Shown here: in pieces, positions 13,101-22,000 of the stretch
Numbering within the stretch: the first letter of the stretch is position 1
Layout: every line of letters begins with the position of its first letter
Assembly (NCBI GenBank): GCA_036417435.1
Contig: CM070911.1
Location: forward strand, 7,688,001 to 7,752,000
DNA length: 64,000 bases
Source: Inia geoffrensis
Taxonomy: Eukaryota; Chordata; Mammalia; Artiodactyla; Iniidae
Direction: 5' to 3'
The notes under the pieces: model-generated
The model's input: only the letters and a program-made list of their open reading frames with translations
Told to the model about the DNA's origin: nothing
Databases searched by the model: none
Made by a program: the position numbers and the translations under genes

Positions 13101-14980
13101 AGGGTCTGTGTCTGGGTAGCAGAGTGATGGTCTAGCAACTGCATGTGGGAGCTGGAATGCCATCTCCTGGCATACATGTTGCCTGGGCTGTAAGATTGGT
13201 GACCGCCGCCCTTTGAGAAGGCCGCAGACTTCCCTGTAGTAAGCGGGTAGAGCTGCGCTGGTGAGGTCGAGGGTGTGGGGTGGGTATCCAGGGCACTGGG
13301 AGCTCGGGGAGGAAGTTCAGGAGGGAAGGCAGGGCGAGGGTAACTGCGCGTCCGGGTAATTGGGGCTGGAGAGCTACGACCCCGTCCTCAGCATCATCTG
13401 GGTGACCGGAGCTTTGGTGACAAGGAACAAAGAAGGAATGAGGGCGGTCCGCTGGGCCATCCTCTCGTCCACAATCTAGCCCAGGTGCCCCCGCCATCCC
13501 TGCCAGCATCCGCCGGCCTCTGTGGCCCTCGCCTCTTGGGTTTGGCGGGGCCCCGCTCACCCAGTGTTCTAAGGCAATGGGACTAGGTGTGTCTTAATGC
13601 TTGGTTACAGTGGAGCAATTAACAAATGGCCCTTTCACGTATTTACGTCACCTTTCTGCAGATCCACCAGGAGACCTCAGGACTTTAGTGAACACTTTGC
13701 ACCATTAGCAGCCAGAAATGAGGACGGGAGAGCCAGGGGCTAGTTTATGGGCATTGACTGTGAAATTAAAACTAAGTAATACTAACAGGTCAGGCAGTAA
13801 AAGGGCATCTTAAGGCCAGCTTTCACATGCTGGGCTCCGGCATGAAGCAGCACAGGTGATAAGTATCGAACATCCAAGCGTTTGCTCACTGGTAGTATAT
13901 ATATGTATTTTAAAAACACTGAGAATCACAAAATGCATGTTTACTGTTTATGTAGTACTCAGTGTAAATATTTTAAGTGTTTTGAGATGCCACCACAGGA
14001 ATAGCTGCCAGCAAGTGGTTTCAAAGGTACTCATGCATACAAAGTCCATTTAAAGTCCTTTCGGTCCACCCAAACTCAGCAAAAGGAATTCACAATCTTG
14101 ATAAACCAGATTTGCGTGTGTGTGCGTGTGCTGGTTTTTTCAGTGGAGAAAAGTATGTCAGCTAAGCTGGGTTTCAGACGAAGGCTTTGGAGTCAGAATA
14201 TTTAGTCAAACAGCCTCCATTCAGCTTGGCCCCTCACCACCTGAGGATTACACACACCCCGGAGACCCCGTGGCTCTACAAACAACTGTCACTCTGAGAA
14301 GTGGGTGAGCATATTCTAGAGACTTTTCCACGCACAAAGATCTAGCAATTAGTCTCACTTCTGACCGCAGACATTCCACTCGAGTTTTCTCTTCCTGAGC
14401 TATGTTGCCTCATTTTTCATTCTTACTACAGTGTCAGGTTCATTTTACCCGTATCTGCAGTAACTCCCCTACACTCTGAACAGGTATGGATTGCCAGTGA
14501 ACTTCCAGGCGGTTCTCCTCCAGCCTCATAAGAAGTCATCCACCAAACGCTTAAGAGAGGTTCTGAACTCCGTCTTCAGACATCTGGATGAAGTTGCAGC
14601 CGCAAGTATATTGGATGTAGGTATATTTTTATCCAGAAAGAGCTGCCTTTCTACAGTAAGGTCAGCCTCTCCACGTGGGAGGTACTTTCCAAAAGTGGTA
14701 CCTGCCAGACTGTTAGGAAAATCTACACTTCACAAATGTGAAAGTTTAACAAGAGGCTGTGTGTGTGTCTGGGGTAGGGGGCGGACTGTGGGGCAGAAAA
14801 TACAGTCAATGCCTAGAGAGCTTTCCTCAAACAGAAAAGTAAAACAAGAAACGAGTTGATGCACTTAGAACGTGACCATGTCTTTTGTAGGCATCCGTGG
14901 AGATCCCTGGATTGCAACTCAGCAACCAAGACTACTTTCCTTATGTCTATTTCCACATCGACCTTGGTCTTCTTGACTAG
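1049..14980 (+). CDS. ATP6V1C2: ATP6V1C2, V-type proton ATPase subunit C2 (3' two-thirds of the gene, nine coding exons)
   Basis: Subunit C is part of the cytosolic V1 sector of the vacuolar H+-ATPase. With subunits E and G it forms the peripheral stalk that ties V1 to the membrane sector V0, and it is released when the pump disassembles. Coding exons: 1049-1140, 2462-2560, 3143-3211, 5127-5219, 5333-5426, 7871-8008, 8832-8929, 14484-14616, 14891-14980. All introns are GT..AG. The exons sum to 906 nt, giving 301 residues plus TAG in one open frame. The family member is about 427 aa, so about 126 N-terminal residues lie in exons left of the window. The C2 isoform rather than the ubiquitous C1 is shown by the 46-residue insert encoded by 7871-8008. 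C2 is known to be tissue-restricted (lung, kidney, epididymis, placenta). No start codon or promoter is visible here. It converges on PDIA6. Confidence 0.96.
2462..2560 (+). CDS. ATP6V1C2: ATP6V1C2 coding exon (residues about 157-189)
   Basis: The acceptor is gattcag and the donor gtaagt. It encodes [18 protein letters not shown] and [13 protein letters not shown], a highly conserved block of V-ATPase subunit C. At 99 nt it keeps phase 2 on both sides. Confidence 0.96.
3143..3211 (+). CDS. ATP6V1C2: ATP6V1C2 coding exon (residues about 190-212)
   Basis: The acceptor is ctctcacag and the donor gtaagt. It encodes [18 protein letters not shown] followed by PRST, the conserved W-x-x-x-YE-x-L-x-x-MVVPRS motif of subunit C. 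Length 69 nt, phase 2 both sides. Confidence 0.96.
3640..4050 (+). mobile_element. Old L1 3'-end fragment in ATP6V1C2 intron
   Basis: The stretch reads like the 3' UTR of ancient mammalian L1 elements (gcttctattgtatgaaaattg, cttaagctgggcggggaatac). It is diverged and without a clear tail; the family was named from memory, edges approximate. Confidence 0.5.
5127..5219 (+). CDS. ATP6V1C2: ATP6V1C2 coding exon (residues about 213-243)
   Basis: The acceptor is cccatag and the donor gtaagg. It encodes [18 protein letters not shown] then [12 protein letters not shown]. Length 93 nt, phase preserved. Confidence 0.96.
5333..5426 (+). CDS. ATP6V1C2: ATP6V1C2 coding exon (residues about 244-275)
   Basis: The acceptor is gttttaag and the donor gtgagt. 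It encodes [18 protein letters not shown] then [13 protein letters not shown], the charged helix that precedes the C2-specific insert. It ends on a codon boundary, so the following 138-nt exon can be skipped without a frameshift. Confidence 0.96.
6574..6604. repeat. Alternating purine-pyrimidine tract (CG/CA/TG)
   Basis: A 31-bp run of strict purine-pyrimidine alternation starts with a (GC)n core, continues as (AC)n and turns through tacg into (TG)n. It is followed by a looser tgtg-rich stretch. It lies in an ATP6V1C2 intron. Confidence 0.85.
7373..7468. repeat. Perfect 48-bp tandem duplication
   Basis: Two identical 48-bp units lie head to tail at 7373-7420 and 7421-7468. Each begins cagagaaggatg and ends cacgcctgac. 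They sit in the ATP6V1C2 intron about 400 bp before the cassette exon. No mismatch is seen between copies, which implies a recent event or an assembly error. Confidence 0.95.
7871..8008 (+). CDS. ATP6V1C2: ATP6V1C2 isoform-specific cassette exon, 46-residue insert
   Basis: The acceptor is cctttag and the donor gtaagc. Exactly 138 nt, phase 0 to 0, so it can be skipped in frame. It encodes [18 protein letters not shown], a proline/glycine-rich middle, and a charged tail of the form [11 protein letters not shown]. Family knowledge: this insert separates the C2 splice forms; the long form is reported in lung and as a protein kinase A substrate. The tail derives from a GA-rich run (about 7977-8008), so the coding sequence grades into a microsatellite. 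Whether this species includes the exon in transcripts cannot be seen here. Confidence 0.93.
8832..8929 (+). CDS. ATP6V1C2: ATP6V1C2 coding exon (residues about 322-353)
   Basis: The acceptor is tccccgcag and the donor gtgcgt. It encodes [18 protein letters not shown] then [14 protein letters not shown]. This conserved globular-foot segment of subunit C is nearly identical across isoforms. It ends with two bases of the Arg codon. Confidence 0.96.
9533..9955 (-). mobile_element. L1 3'-end fragment (5'-truncated)
   Basis: On the plus strand it starts with T-rich sequence and runs through the L1 3' UTR read backwards (gccgattaacaatgttgtg, ctacagtaggtccttgttgg, gtaaccataaattgat). The insertion is therefore antisense to ATP6V1C2. 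The right edge is approximate. Confidence 0.8.
10840..11100 (-). mobile_element. Diverged LINE-like fragment
   Basis: AT-rich sequence containing ttctgcaacttgctttttt and ttttcatattccatcgtatgg resembles antisense L1 3' sequence, but is too diverged to name a family. Confidence 0.4.
11888..12529 (-). mobile_element. 5'-truncated L1 insertion with target-site duplication
   Basis: This antisense L1 3' end has hallmarks such as tctttattggggtataattg and ggctgagtaatactccattg. It is flanked by an exact 11-bp duplication, atggtgccatg, at 11877-11887 and 12530-12540. This sets both edges and marks target-primed reverse transcription. Confidence 0.9.
12646..12661 (+). promoter_or_regulatory. Possible CTCF-type motif
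   Basis: CCAGGAGGGGGCAGCA fits the core consensus CCASYAGRKGGCRSYR at 15 of 16 positions by eye. It is intronic in ATP6V1C2. G-rich surroundings raise the chance of a coincidental match. Confidence 0.35.
12725..13080 (+). repeat. Old interspersed repeat of unnamed family
   Basis: It carries the recurring pattern cattcgttcagccagtgctg, then gaacaagacgg, then aaggagctcacaggctgg. The same pattern recurs near 1430-1600, 19,710-19,830, 40,715-41,080 and 63,190-63,850. Likely an ancient mammalian LINE-derived repeat; edges approximate. Confidence 0.45.
14484..14616 (+). CDS. ATP6V1C2: ATP6V1C2 coding exon (residues about 354-398)
   Basis: The acceptor is ctgaacag and the donor gtaggt. It encodes [18 protein letters not shown], then [13 protein letters not shown] and [22 protein letters not shown] is a signature of the family. 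The preceding intron is the longest of the gene in this window (5.55 kb). Confidence 0.96.
14891..14980 (+). CDS. ATP6V1C2: ATP6V1C2 terminal coding exon with stop codon
   Basis: The acceptor is ttttgtag. It encodes [18 protein letters not shown] then [11 protein letters not shown] and TAG at 14978-14980. The C-terminal [11 protein letters not shown] is diagnostic of subunit C. The 3' UTR follows directly. Confidence 0.96.
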   Translation, partial: ASVEIPGLQLSNQDYFPYVYFHIDLGLLD

Positions 14981-15170
14981 AAAGATAAGCCGGCACCGCT
15001 AAGCTTGCACATTTGTGCAAATTACCAGAGGCGCTTCTTTCCTTTAGCCAGAGAAGAGCTTGAGTATCCTACAGAATTTAAATTTTTAGAGAAATATTGC
15101 TCACAAAAATTAGTTACAGTTGTATTTATTTTTTTTAAGTTACAATAAAGAAACGTTCTCAATCCTTTGA
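14981..15170 (+). terminator. ATP6V1C2: ATP6V1C2 3' UTR and polyadenylation signal
   Basis: A short AT-rich 3' UTR of about 190 nt follows the stop. A canonical AATAAA lies at 15144-15149, and cleavage is expected 10-25 nt later. The exact cleavage site is inferred. Confidence 0.75.
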
Positions 15171-15604
15171 ATTGTCTCTTCATTTACATTCTAACATAAT
15201 TCAGAACTTCACTTTTCTGAATGTTTTACATAAATGGGGACTTCCTATAAATTGCTAGCCTGCCGCTTATTTCACGTCTTAATGGACATTTGGTGAGGGT
15301 TTAATAATAGCGTATTAAAAACCCTGGGCTAACTGTATAACCAGCTGTATAGCCTAGTAGTCGCTGGTGATGGCCCAAAGACAAAACAGTGGGGGTGGAA
15401 TGCAGTTCTCACTTGACAAACCATTGTTTTTCATCCTTCTATATAAGCTCGCTTTACGTTCCACACTTACAGTTGAAACTCAGCCTTGCAGGACACATGG
15501 AAAATCTGTGTGGTGGCAGGCATCCAGATGGTGTCATGTGAACCACAGGTTTATAGGGAGGAGAGACATCAAGGTCATCCCTTCATAATACTAATTTACT
15601 GTGG
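15171..15604. other. Spacer between convergent gene ends
   Basis: About 430 bp separates the inferred cleavage sites of ATP6V1C2 (plus) and PDIA6 (minus). It is AT-rich, with no gene, repeat or RNA recognised. Confidence 0.6.
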
Positions 15605-16013
15605 ACACTAATTTCATACATTTATTGGCATTGCCCAAAATAGTTTTATTCTTTAATGGAAAAAAGCCATTAATACTCAAAGGAAAGGATCACATTAAAA
15701 AACTTGTAAGAAACAGCCTCCAAGAACATTCAAGCAGCAGAGGGAGGGAAAAATGCTTCAACAGCCCATCAGTTTTCTTCAAAATATTATTTGACAGAAT
15801 ACAACCCAATTCACCGGCTATGACAATTCACAGAATTTTTCATTGTTTTCTTGAGACGCAGAAGTTCACTGCCGCAGTGTTTTCAAATGACCAATCAGTG
15901 TTACTTCTTGGTTAAAAAGGCCACTGGTAGATTCATCTGATTGGAAAGAATGTTCCTTCACTGCTGGAAAATCCGCTCCCAAGAAAAGAAAACTGGAGTC
16001 TGTACGGCACCTC
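15605..16013 (-). terminator. PDIA6: PDIA6 3' UTR with clustered polyadenylation signals
   Basis: On the minus strand, ATTAAA lies at 15657-15652 and AATAAA at 15650-15645 and 15626-15621. The 3' UTR would be about 360-410 nt. Which signal is used cannot be told from sequence. Confidence 0.65.
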
Positions 16014-16082
16014 TCATAACTCATCTTTCTCCAGGTCATCGAGCTCCACGTCACTCAGGTCAATGTCGTCTTCCACGGGAAG
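16014..16082 (-). CDS. PDIA6: PDIA6 exon 13, acidic tail, KDEL and stop
   Basis: The acceptor is ttctacag. It encodes [18 protein letters not shown], then KDEL and TGA (16016-16014). The acidic tail is typical of ER calcium-binding chaperones, and KDEL retrieves the protein to the ER. Confidence 0.97.
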   Translation of the reverse strand, partial: LPVEDDIDLSDVELDDLEKDEL

Positions 16083-19000
16083 CTGTAGAACAGAAAACCA
16101 CCATCAGGCCCTGCAGGGTCTATGCAGAACCACAGACAGGGCGACCCTGAAAGTCTGACATCTCATTTTACAGACTAAATTTCCAGAGGTGCTCTGGTCA
16201 CAAGTTTCTCCCCAGTCCAGCTCCTGCTTTTAAAAAGCTTGCCTATTATTATACAGATAGAAAACTAACAGCTATTTAACTGGTCCTTTGGAGGGGGGTG
16301 GGCAGAAGGGTACCGGAATAAATGCTAATTTCAAAGCTGTTATTTTGTACTTCTCTCAAAGTTAATGAATTCTAGCTTAAATGTTCACTTTACAGGTAAC
16401 AGTCAGGAAAGCAACCTCACTGAAATTTATCTCGGTTGTCTCTGTCGTGAATATCCTATGCCATGTAGCACTGTGTAATACGGAGGATGGAATGAAGGGT
16501 CTTGAGACAAAGAACACCCCGAAAGGCCCATGAGGTTGATTCTTCAGGCTTATGCTCAGGGCAAGGCTTAGGTCTGATGGAAAGGTCTTGTTTACAAGTA
16601 GCAAAGATGCACAGGGATCGGGAAAGTAAGGGGCTGGACCAAAGCCCCGACAGCAAGTCCTGTTCACACACCACTCGGTCCCGGGACTCACCTCGCCGTC
16701 CTTGCCGTCCCAGGGCTCTCTGGTGCTGATGGCAGGGAAAACCCCACCTCCTACAGGTGCCGTAGATCCACGCCCAAAAGACAGCTCCCTTAGGGGAAAA
16801 TGAGCAGAGCCCAGGTGTTAACGATGGACTGGACTGCTGGTGCGGATGAAGAAACAACTTTTCAAAAATAACGATTTCCCTACTCCCTGCTATGTTTGCA
16901 TAGAGGCATTTCTCACCTCTCTCAGTGGAAAAGCACTTCATGAACCGTATTATCTTTTCAATCAGGGACAACAATGTAACCAGATGACAATATAATGACA
17001 TTCCTGACTAAGGCCTTGGCAGTAGGTAAAGCCAGGTACTACCAATAATTAAAACAAAATAGCAAACATATCTTGCTAAAATACAACTTAAGTGTGTAAA
17101 AACGATCAAAGTTGACCCAGAACATGGTCTAGACCAACACTAACACTTGATTAACAAAATTCCACACTAACTTTAGAAAGGCTTTTTGAAAGATGGTACC
17201 TTAAAACTGAAATCCTTTTCTCAAGATTTCTAACAGGAAGCAGAGGCACTTAGAACCAGCCCGCAGGCACCACAGGCCCCCCTCAATGATCTATAGGTGA
17301 TGGTGGCAATTTTCACACATGTCCAGCTTTCAGACAGAAGAGTTGTACCACGAAACAGTGTGTTAGGTTTTGACTTTGGCAGGTATTGATAAACATTTCC
17401 CTGGAAGGACGTAGAGGCGATCACAAGACTGTGAGCAAGGCTTCTTTATAAAAGGAGCCTCCAAATATCCTCGGTGAAGGGTGCTTAGAATTAGTAGTTT
17501 GGGATTAACATTTACACACCACTATATATAAAACAGATAAACAACAAGGTCCTACTGTATAGCACAGGGAACTATACGCAATATCTTGTAATAACCTATA
17601 ACGGAAAAAAGAAATGGAAAAAGAATACATATATAAATATATGCATAACAATCACTTCGCTATACACTTGAAACTAACACAATTGTAAATTAATTATACT
17701 TCGATTAAAAAAAAAAAGAATATGGGTAAAAGAAAAACAAACAGGATATCAAGTTTCCTGTATGTGTCTGACAATAGTTACTTTGCATGGTGGGAAAACG
17801 GTAATTTTATCCATTGCTTTCAGCTACTTTGCATTTTACAATGTGTATCAGTGGTTCTGAAATTGAGAGCAATTTTTGCCCCCAGTGGACATTTGGCAAT
17901 GTCTGAAGACACTTTTGATTGTCACAACTCAAAAATCACTGAGTGTGTGTGTATGTGTGTGTGTCTGTGTGTGTACGCTCTTGGCATCCGGGGGTAGAGG
18001 CCAGGGATATGCTACTAAACATCCTATAATGCACAAGACAAACAACTACCTGGCCCAGAATGTTGAGAGTGCCCACGTTGAGCAACCTTGATGTACACAT
18101 ATCAGTTACATTCAGAAAACAGGATTATAAATATGTAAAAGCCCACTTTACCACCATTCCTGTGCTGAACTGTGCTGTATGGGTAGAACAGAGGTATTCA
18201 GCACAATAAGTCAGACCTGTGTCACACACAGGCTACTACCTCCGCCAGAACGGCTCAATTTACTAGGGAAAGGCACAGGACAATCCAAGCTCTGGTTTAT
18301 GTGGGAAATACAAACCCATGTATACAATAAAAAGTCAGCAGTTCTACTTCTTACTAGTTTTGTGTCCTTAATCAGGTTATTTATTATCTCCGGACATCAG
18401 CCTCTAGCTTCCTACTTAATAATGTCAGCGGCAAAAGCAAACAGACTAGAGGAAGGATGTCAAACCTTCAAAAAGGAACAAAACCTTGAGCGCAGAGAGT
18501 TCAATCATCATTTAAAAAAAAAAAAAAAAAAAAGGTTTTTAAATTGCTCAATTATGCACTTGCGCTCTGGCTCCATCTTCCTTTTAGGCTAAATGCTAAC
18601 AGATCTCTCTTCTAACTAAGAAAGCCTGGAGAAGCATGGCCACCGCCTTCAAACTGAACGGCCACGAACGCATATACCGGGTTGGCCAGAAAGTTCGCTT
18701 GACATCTTACAGAAAAACGTGAACGAACTTTCTGGCCAAGCGAATATATGACTCAAGCCCTTTTTCACTTCTGGGGGCATAATGCACAATTATATACTTG
18801 CCTTTTCTGGCTCCTACTCCAACAGAACATAACATGACTTTTTTTTTTTTTTGCCACACCGTGCAGCTTGCAGGATTTCAGTTCCCCAACCAGGGATTTA
18901 ACCCAGGCCATGGCAGTGAAAGCCCGGAATCTTAACCACTACACCACAAAGGAACTCCCATAACATGACATTCTTAAGGAAAGATGCAGAAACCACTAAT

Positions 19001-22000
19001 GTCACCTTGGGTTGACCACAGTGTTCAATTGCTGCCCCTACATTTATAAATTGTTAGTTTAGCTTCACTGTTACCATTAACTTCTATGGGTTGTTTGACG
19101 ACCTGCGTATACGCACTGACGGTTTTTGTCCTTGGTTTTCCAACAGCCACGCAGAACGTGGCAGGTGTGTGGTTTTTCAAGTACGTACGCTGGTGCCTCT
19201 CGCCACCAAGCAGATGTATCCGCCAGCTCTCTGCCAGGCCCCACCCCGGCCAGCTGGAAGCAGTCTCCTCACTAGTGACATGCTCCGTACAAGTTCAGTC
19301 TTCTTAGAAAAGAAGACTCACATGTGGCTATAAACAAGCGTACTGCCACGTTTTGTTTCCTTCCTATTCATTACCGCAGACTTTTCTCCACTGGTAATCT
19401 GAGGTTTTCTGTTAACTCCAAGACACAAAGTTTGAGAACCAGTGACCTGTATGATCTCAAGCAAAAGTAACTGTCTCTAGTTTACAACATGCTATTGTTC
19501 CTGGAAGCATTTACCTCCTCTGTACTTTACGTGAGTGCAGAGGCTTAAGCTCAAGGTTACTTACTGGTCTCCTATACTCTTCTAACGTTTTCTACATTGG
19601 AACTAGCTGTTGAAAAAGGATGACGCACACTTATGAGTCGTCTTCCTGCCAATGTCCCTGAGGGTAGGGATGCCTTTACTAACTGAAACTGTTCCAGAGA
19701 CAAGAAGTCAATCATTCATTCATAAATATTTACAAGAGCTTATTACCAGCCAGGCTCTACAGTGGTGACTAGGGGTAAAGTTTTGTGTAAAAGATTCAAA
19801 CTTTGTGGAACTCACAGTTAACAGGCATTAATCAAATCACCACAAATCTAAGAAAAAGTATGGGTTAACATTCTGTATTTGCCTAAATGACGACTAAGTC
19901 AGTTTTAGGATGAGTTGAACAACAGGGCAGCTTAGCGAGCTCTGTAAATTGGGTTTTGAGTTTGAGAACCTACCATACTGTTTGCACGTTTTGGAGTCAC
20001 TTCAGTAAGTGCACTCATTTTCAAATAACTACATTCTAAATCCAATGCCCAGGGGTGGAAACTCTATCACCTCAAGTCAGGGGTACAAAGCATCCTAGGG
20101 TGGGAGTGGGTGAGACGGGACTGCTTGTAGCCCATATGAGACCTTTATGAGAATGAGGACAGGCCCGATGCCAAGTGCACAGAATGGCAAGGTGGCCCTA
20201 GAAGTGGAATGTGCTAGTATCACTCACTAAGCAGAAGACTTCCACGGCACAGGAAGACGACTCCAAAGCTCTAATTTATAAACGTTAATTCTCCGAAATG
20301 TGAAATACAAAACTATTCCATTTATTGCCTAGTCTATATAAATCTAGTTTGGAACCAATTACCACAATAGAACCAAACAAAGAGACAAAACAAGAACAAC
20401 ACAAAGAAGCAAGAAATTACCTGAGAAACTCATTAATGCCTTGCTCACTGAACGATCCCTTCAGAAGAGCAAATTTCATCTTGCGTGCATTAATAGCTGC
20501 CATGGCGGGGTACCCAAACCCTCCGATCCCCAGCGCATTCTCAAGTTCAGACTGGGCTCCGGCTTCTGTCCACAGCCACCTAGAAAAGCAGATTGGTTTT
20601 TAGGGCAAATATCCCTTTTGAGTTAGTCAGAACCTGACTAACAATTAGAGAACAATAGATTACACATCTTTTGAATGATATAGGTGAAAAATAAATGAAA
20701 AATTAAAGATTAGTTTTTAAAATAATGTGTTCTAGATGTGCTCTGAAGTAACTACAGTTCCTCTCCTATGTTCCCTAGACCCTAACCCCGGAAGTCCCCC
20801 AAATGGACTGGTCTATCTCTAGGACTGTTTTTCCCCTCCGTCCCCAAAATACTGTCCAACAAACCTGATGAATTTTCTCTGTTACCTGAAATCCTACCAA
20901 CATCGTTTGGGTTATTAAGCACATTCTTTAGCAGTGTAACAACTTCTTTTTAAAAGTTAAGGATATGCCATTATTTAACACATACAAAAATGCTCAACCA
21001 CATCTCTTCCCTTGGGACTTCCCGGGCTGTCCGATCCCTGGTCGGGGTAAGATCCCGCATGCCCCACAGAGAGGCCAAAAGAAAAAAAAAGGAGAAAACG
21101 CTCAAAAAACAAACCAAAAAAACTTCTTCCCTCCACTCGTACAAGGGAGAAGACTAAGGAAGTTGGGCACGCAGCCTTCTGCAGGCACACAGTAAACACC
21201 TGCTGGACTAACGGAGGCGGTGTGAGGCCACTGTGAGAGGGACAGCAGGGACACGTGGTGCCTGGGACAGCAGCAGATACGGACGACATGGAGCAAAAAG
21301 ATTATTAATACAATGGTAACAGAGACAAGCTTTGTTTTAAACATTTGCCTGCGTCCGGCCCTCACTCAAAAGAGGGCACACGCCTCTGTTTCTGCTTTCT
21401 TTATCTAGCCTCCAAGGCTGCGCTAGAATCCAGCTCTGTCACTAATGGTGCTTTTGCCTACTAGCCTAGAACCCAACCACCATCAGAACACGATTCCTCT
21501 AAGAAAAAGTGTGCTGGGGTACAAATAAGTGTGTTATAAATAAGAGTCCTGCATGACTTCATTTCCTCCTAGGTGGTCAGTGTTTTTATCCTAAATTAAA
21601 AAACATGCCAAAGTGAGCACAGGAACAGAGCCTACAGAAAACAGAGGGAGCCGCTTTCACGCAGCGCTGCACTCTCCCACCCGGACAACACTGAGACAGT
21701 TCGATAACTTACCCCCATGTTTTCTTTTTGTATTTGTCTGCCAACTTCAGAAGAACTTCCAAATAAGAATTTCTGCCTGCAGCTCCTGATGTAAATGGAC
21801 AAAAAATTCTTAAGGTAAAAATAAAGGGAGGGGTAAAATTAATCTGTCAATTAAGCGTTCTCAGAGCAAGGAACACAGCACAACGAATGGAAGGCGGCGC
21901 GCCATACCCGTGTCTAGAATGTGGGGCAGCACAGCCACGACGCAGAGCTGGTACTCCTCGCACGCCTTCCTGGCGACGTCCTCGCTGAGGATCTGTGGGG

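Larger units (their letters stand above)
8930..14483 (+). other. ATP6V1C2: ATP6V1C2 long intron
   Basis: No exon or RNA gene was recognised in this 5.5 kb intron. It holds two L1 3' fragments (9533-9955 and 11888-12529), a more diverged LINE-like part near 10,840-11,100, a C-run near 10,330, and GC-rich unique-looking sequence around 12,540-13,560. Long open frames there are by-products of high GC content. Confidence 0.6.
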
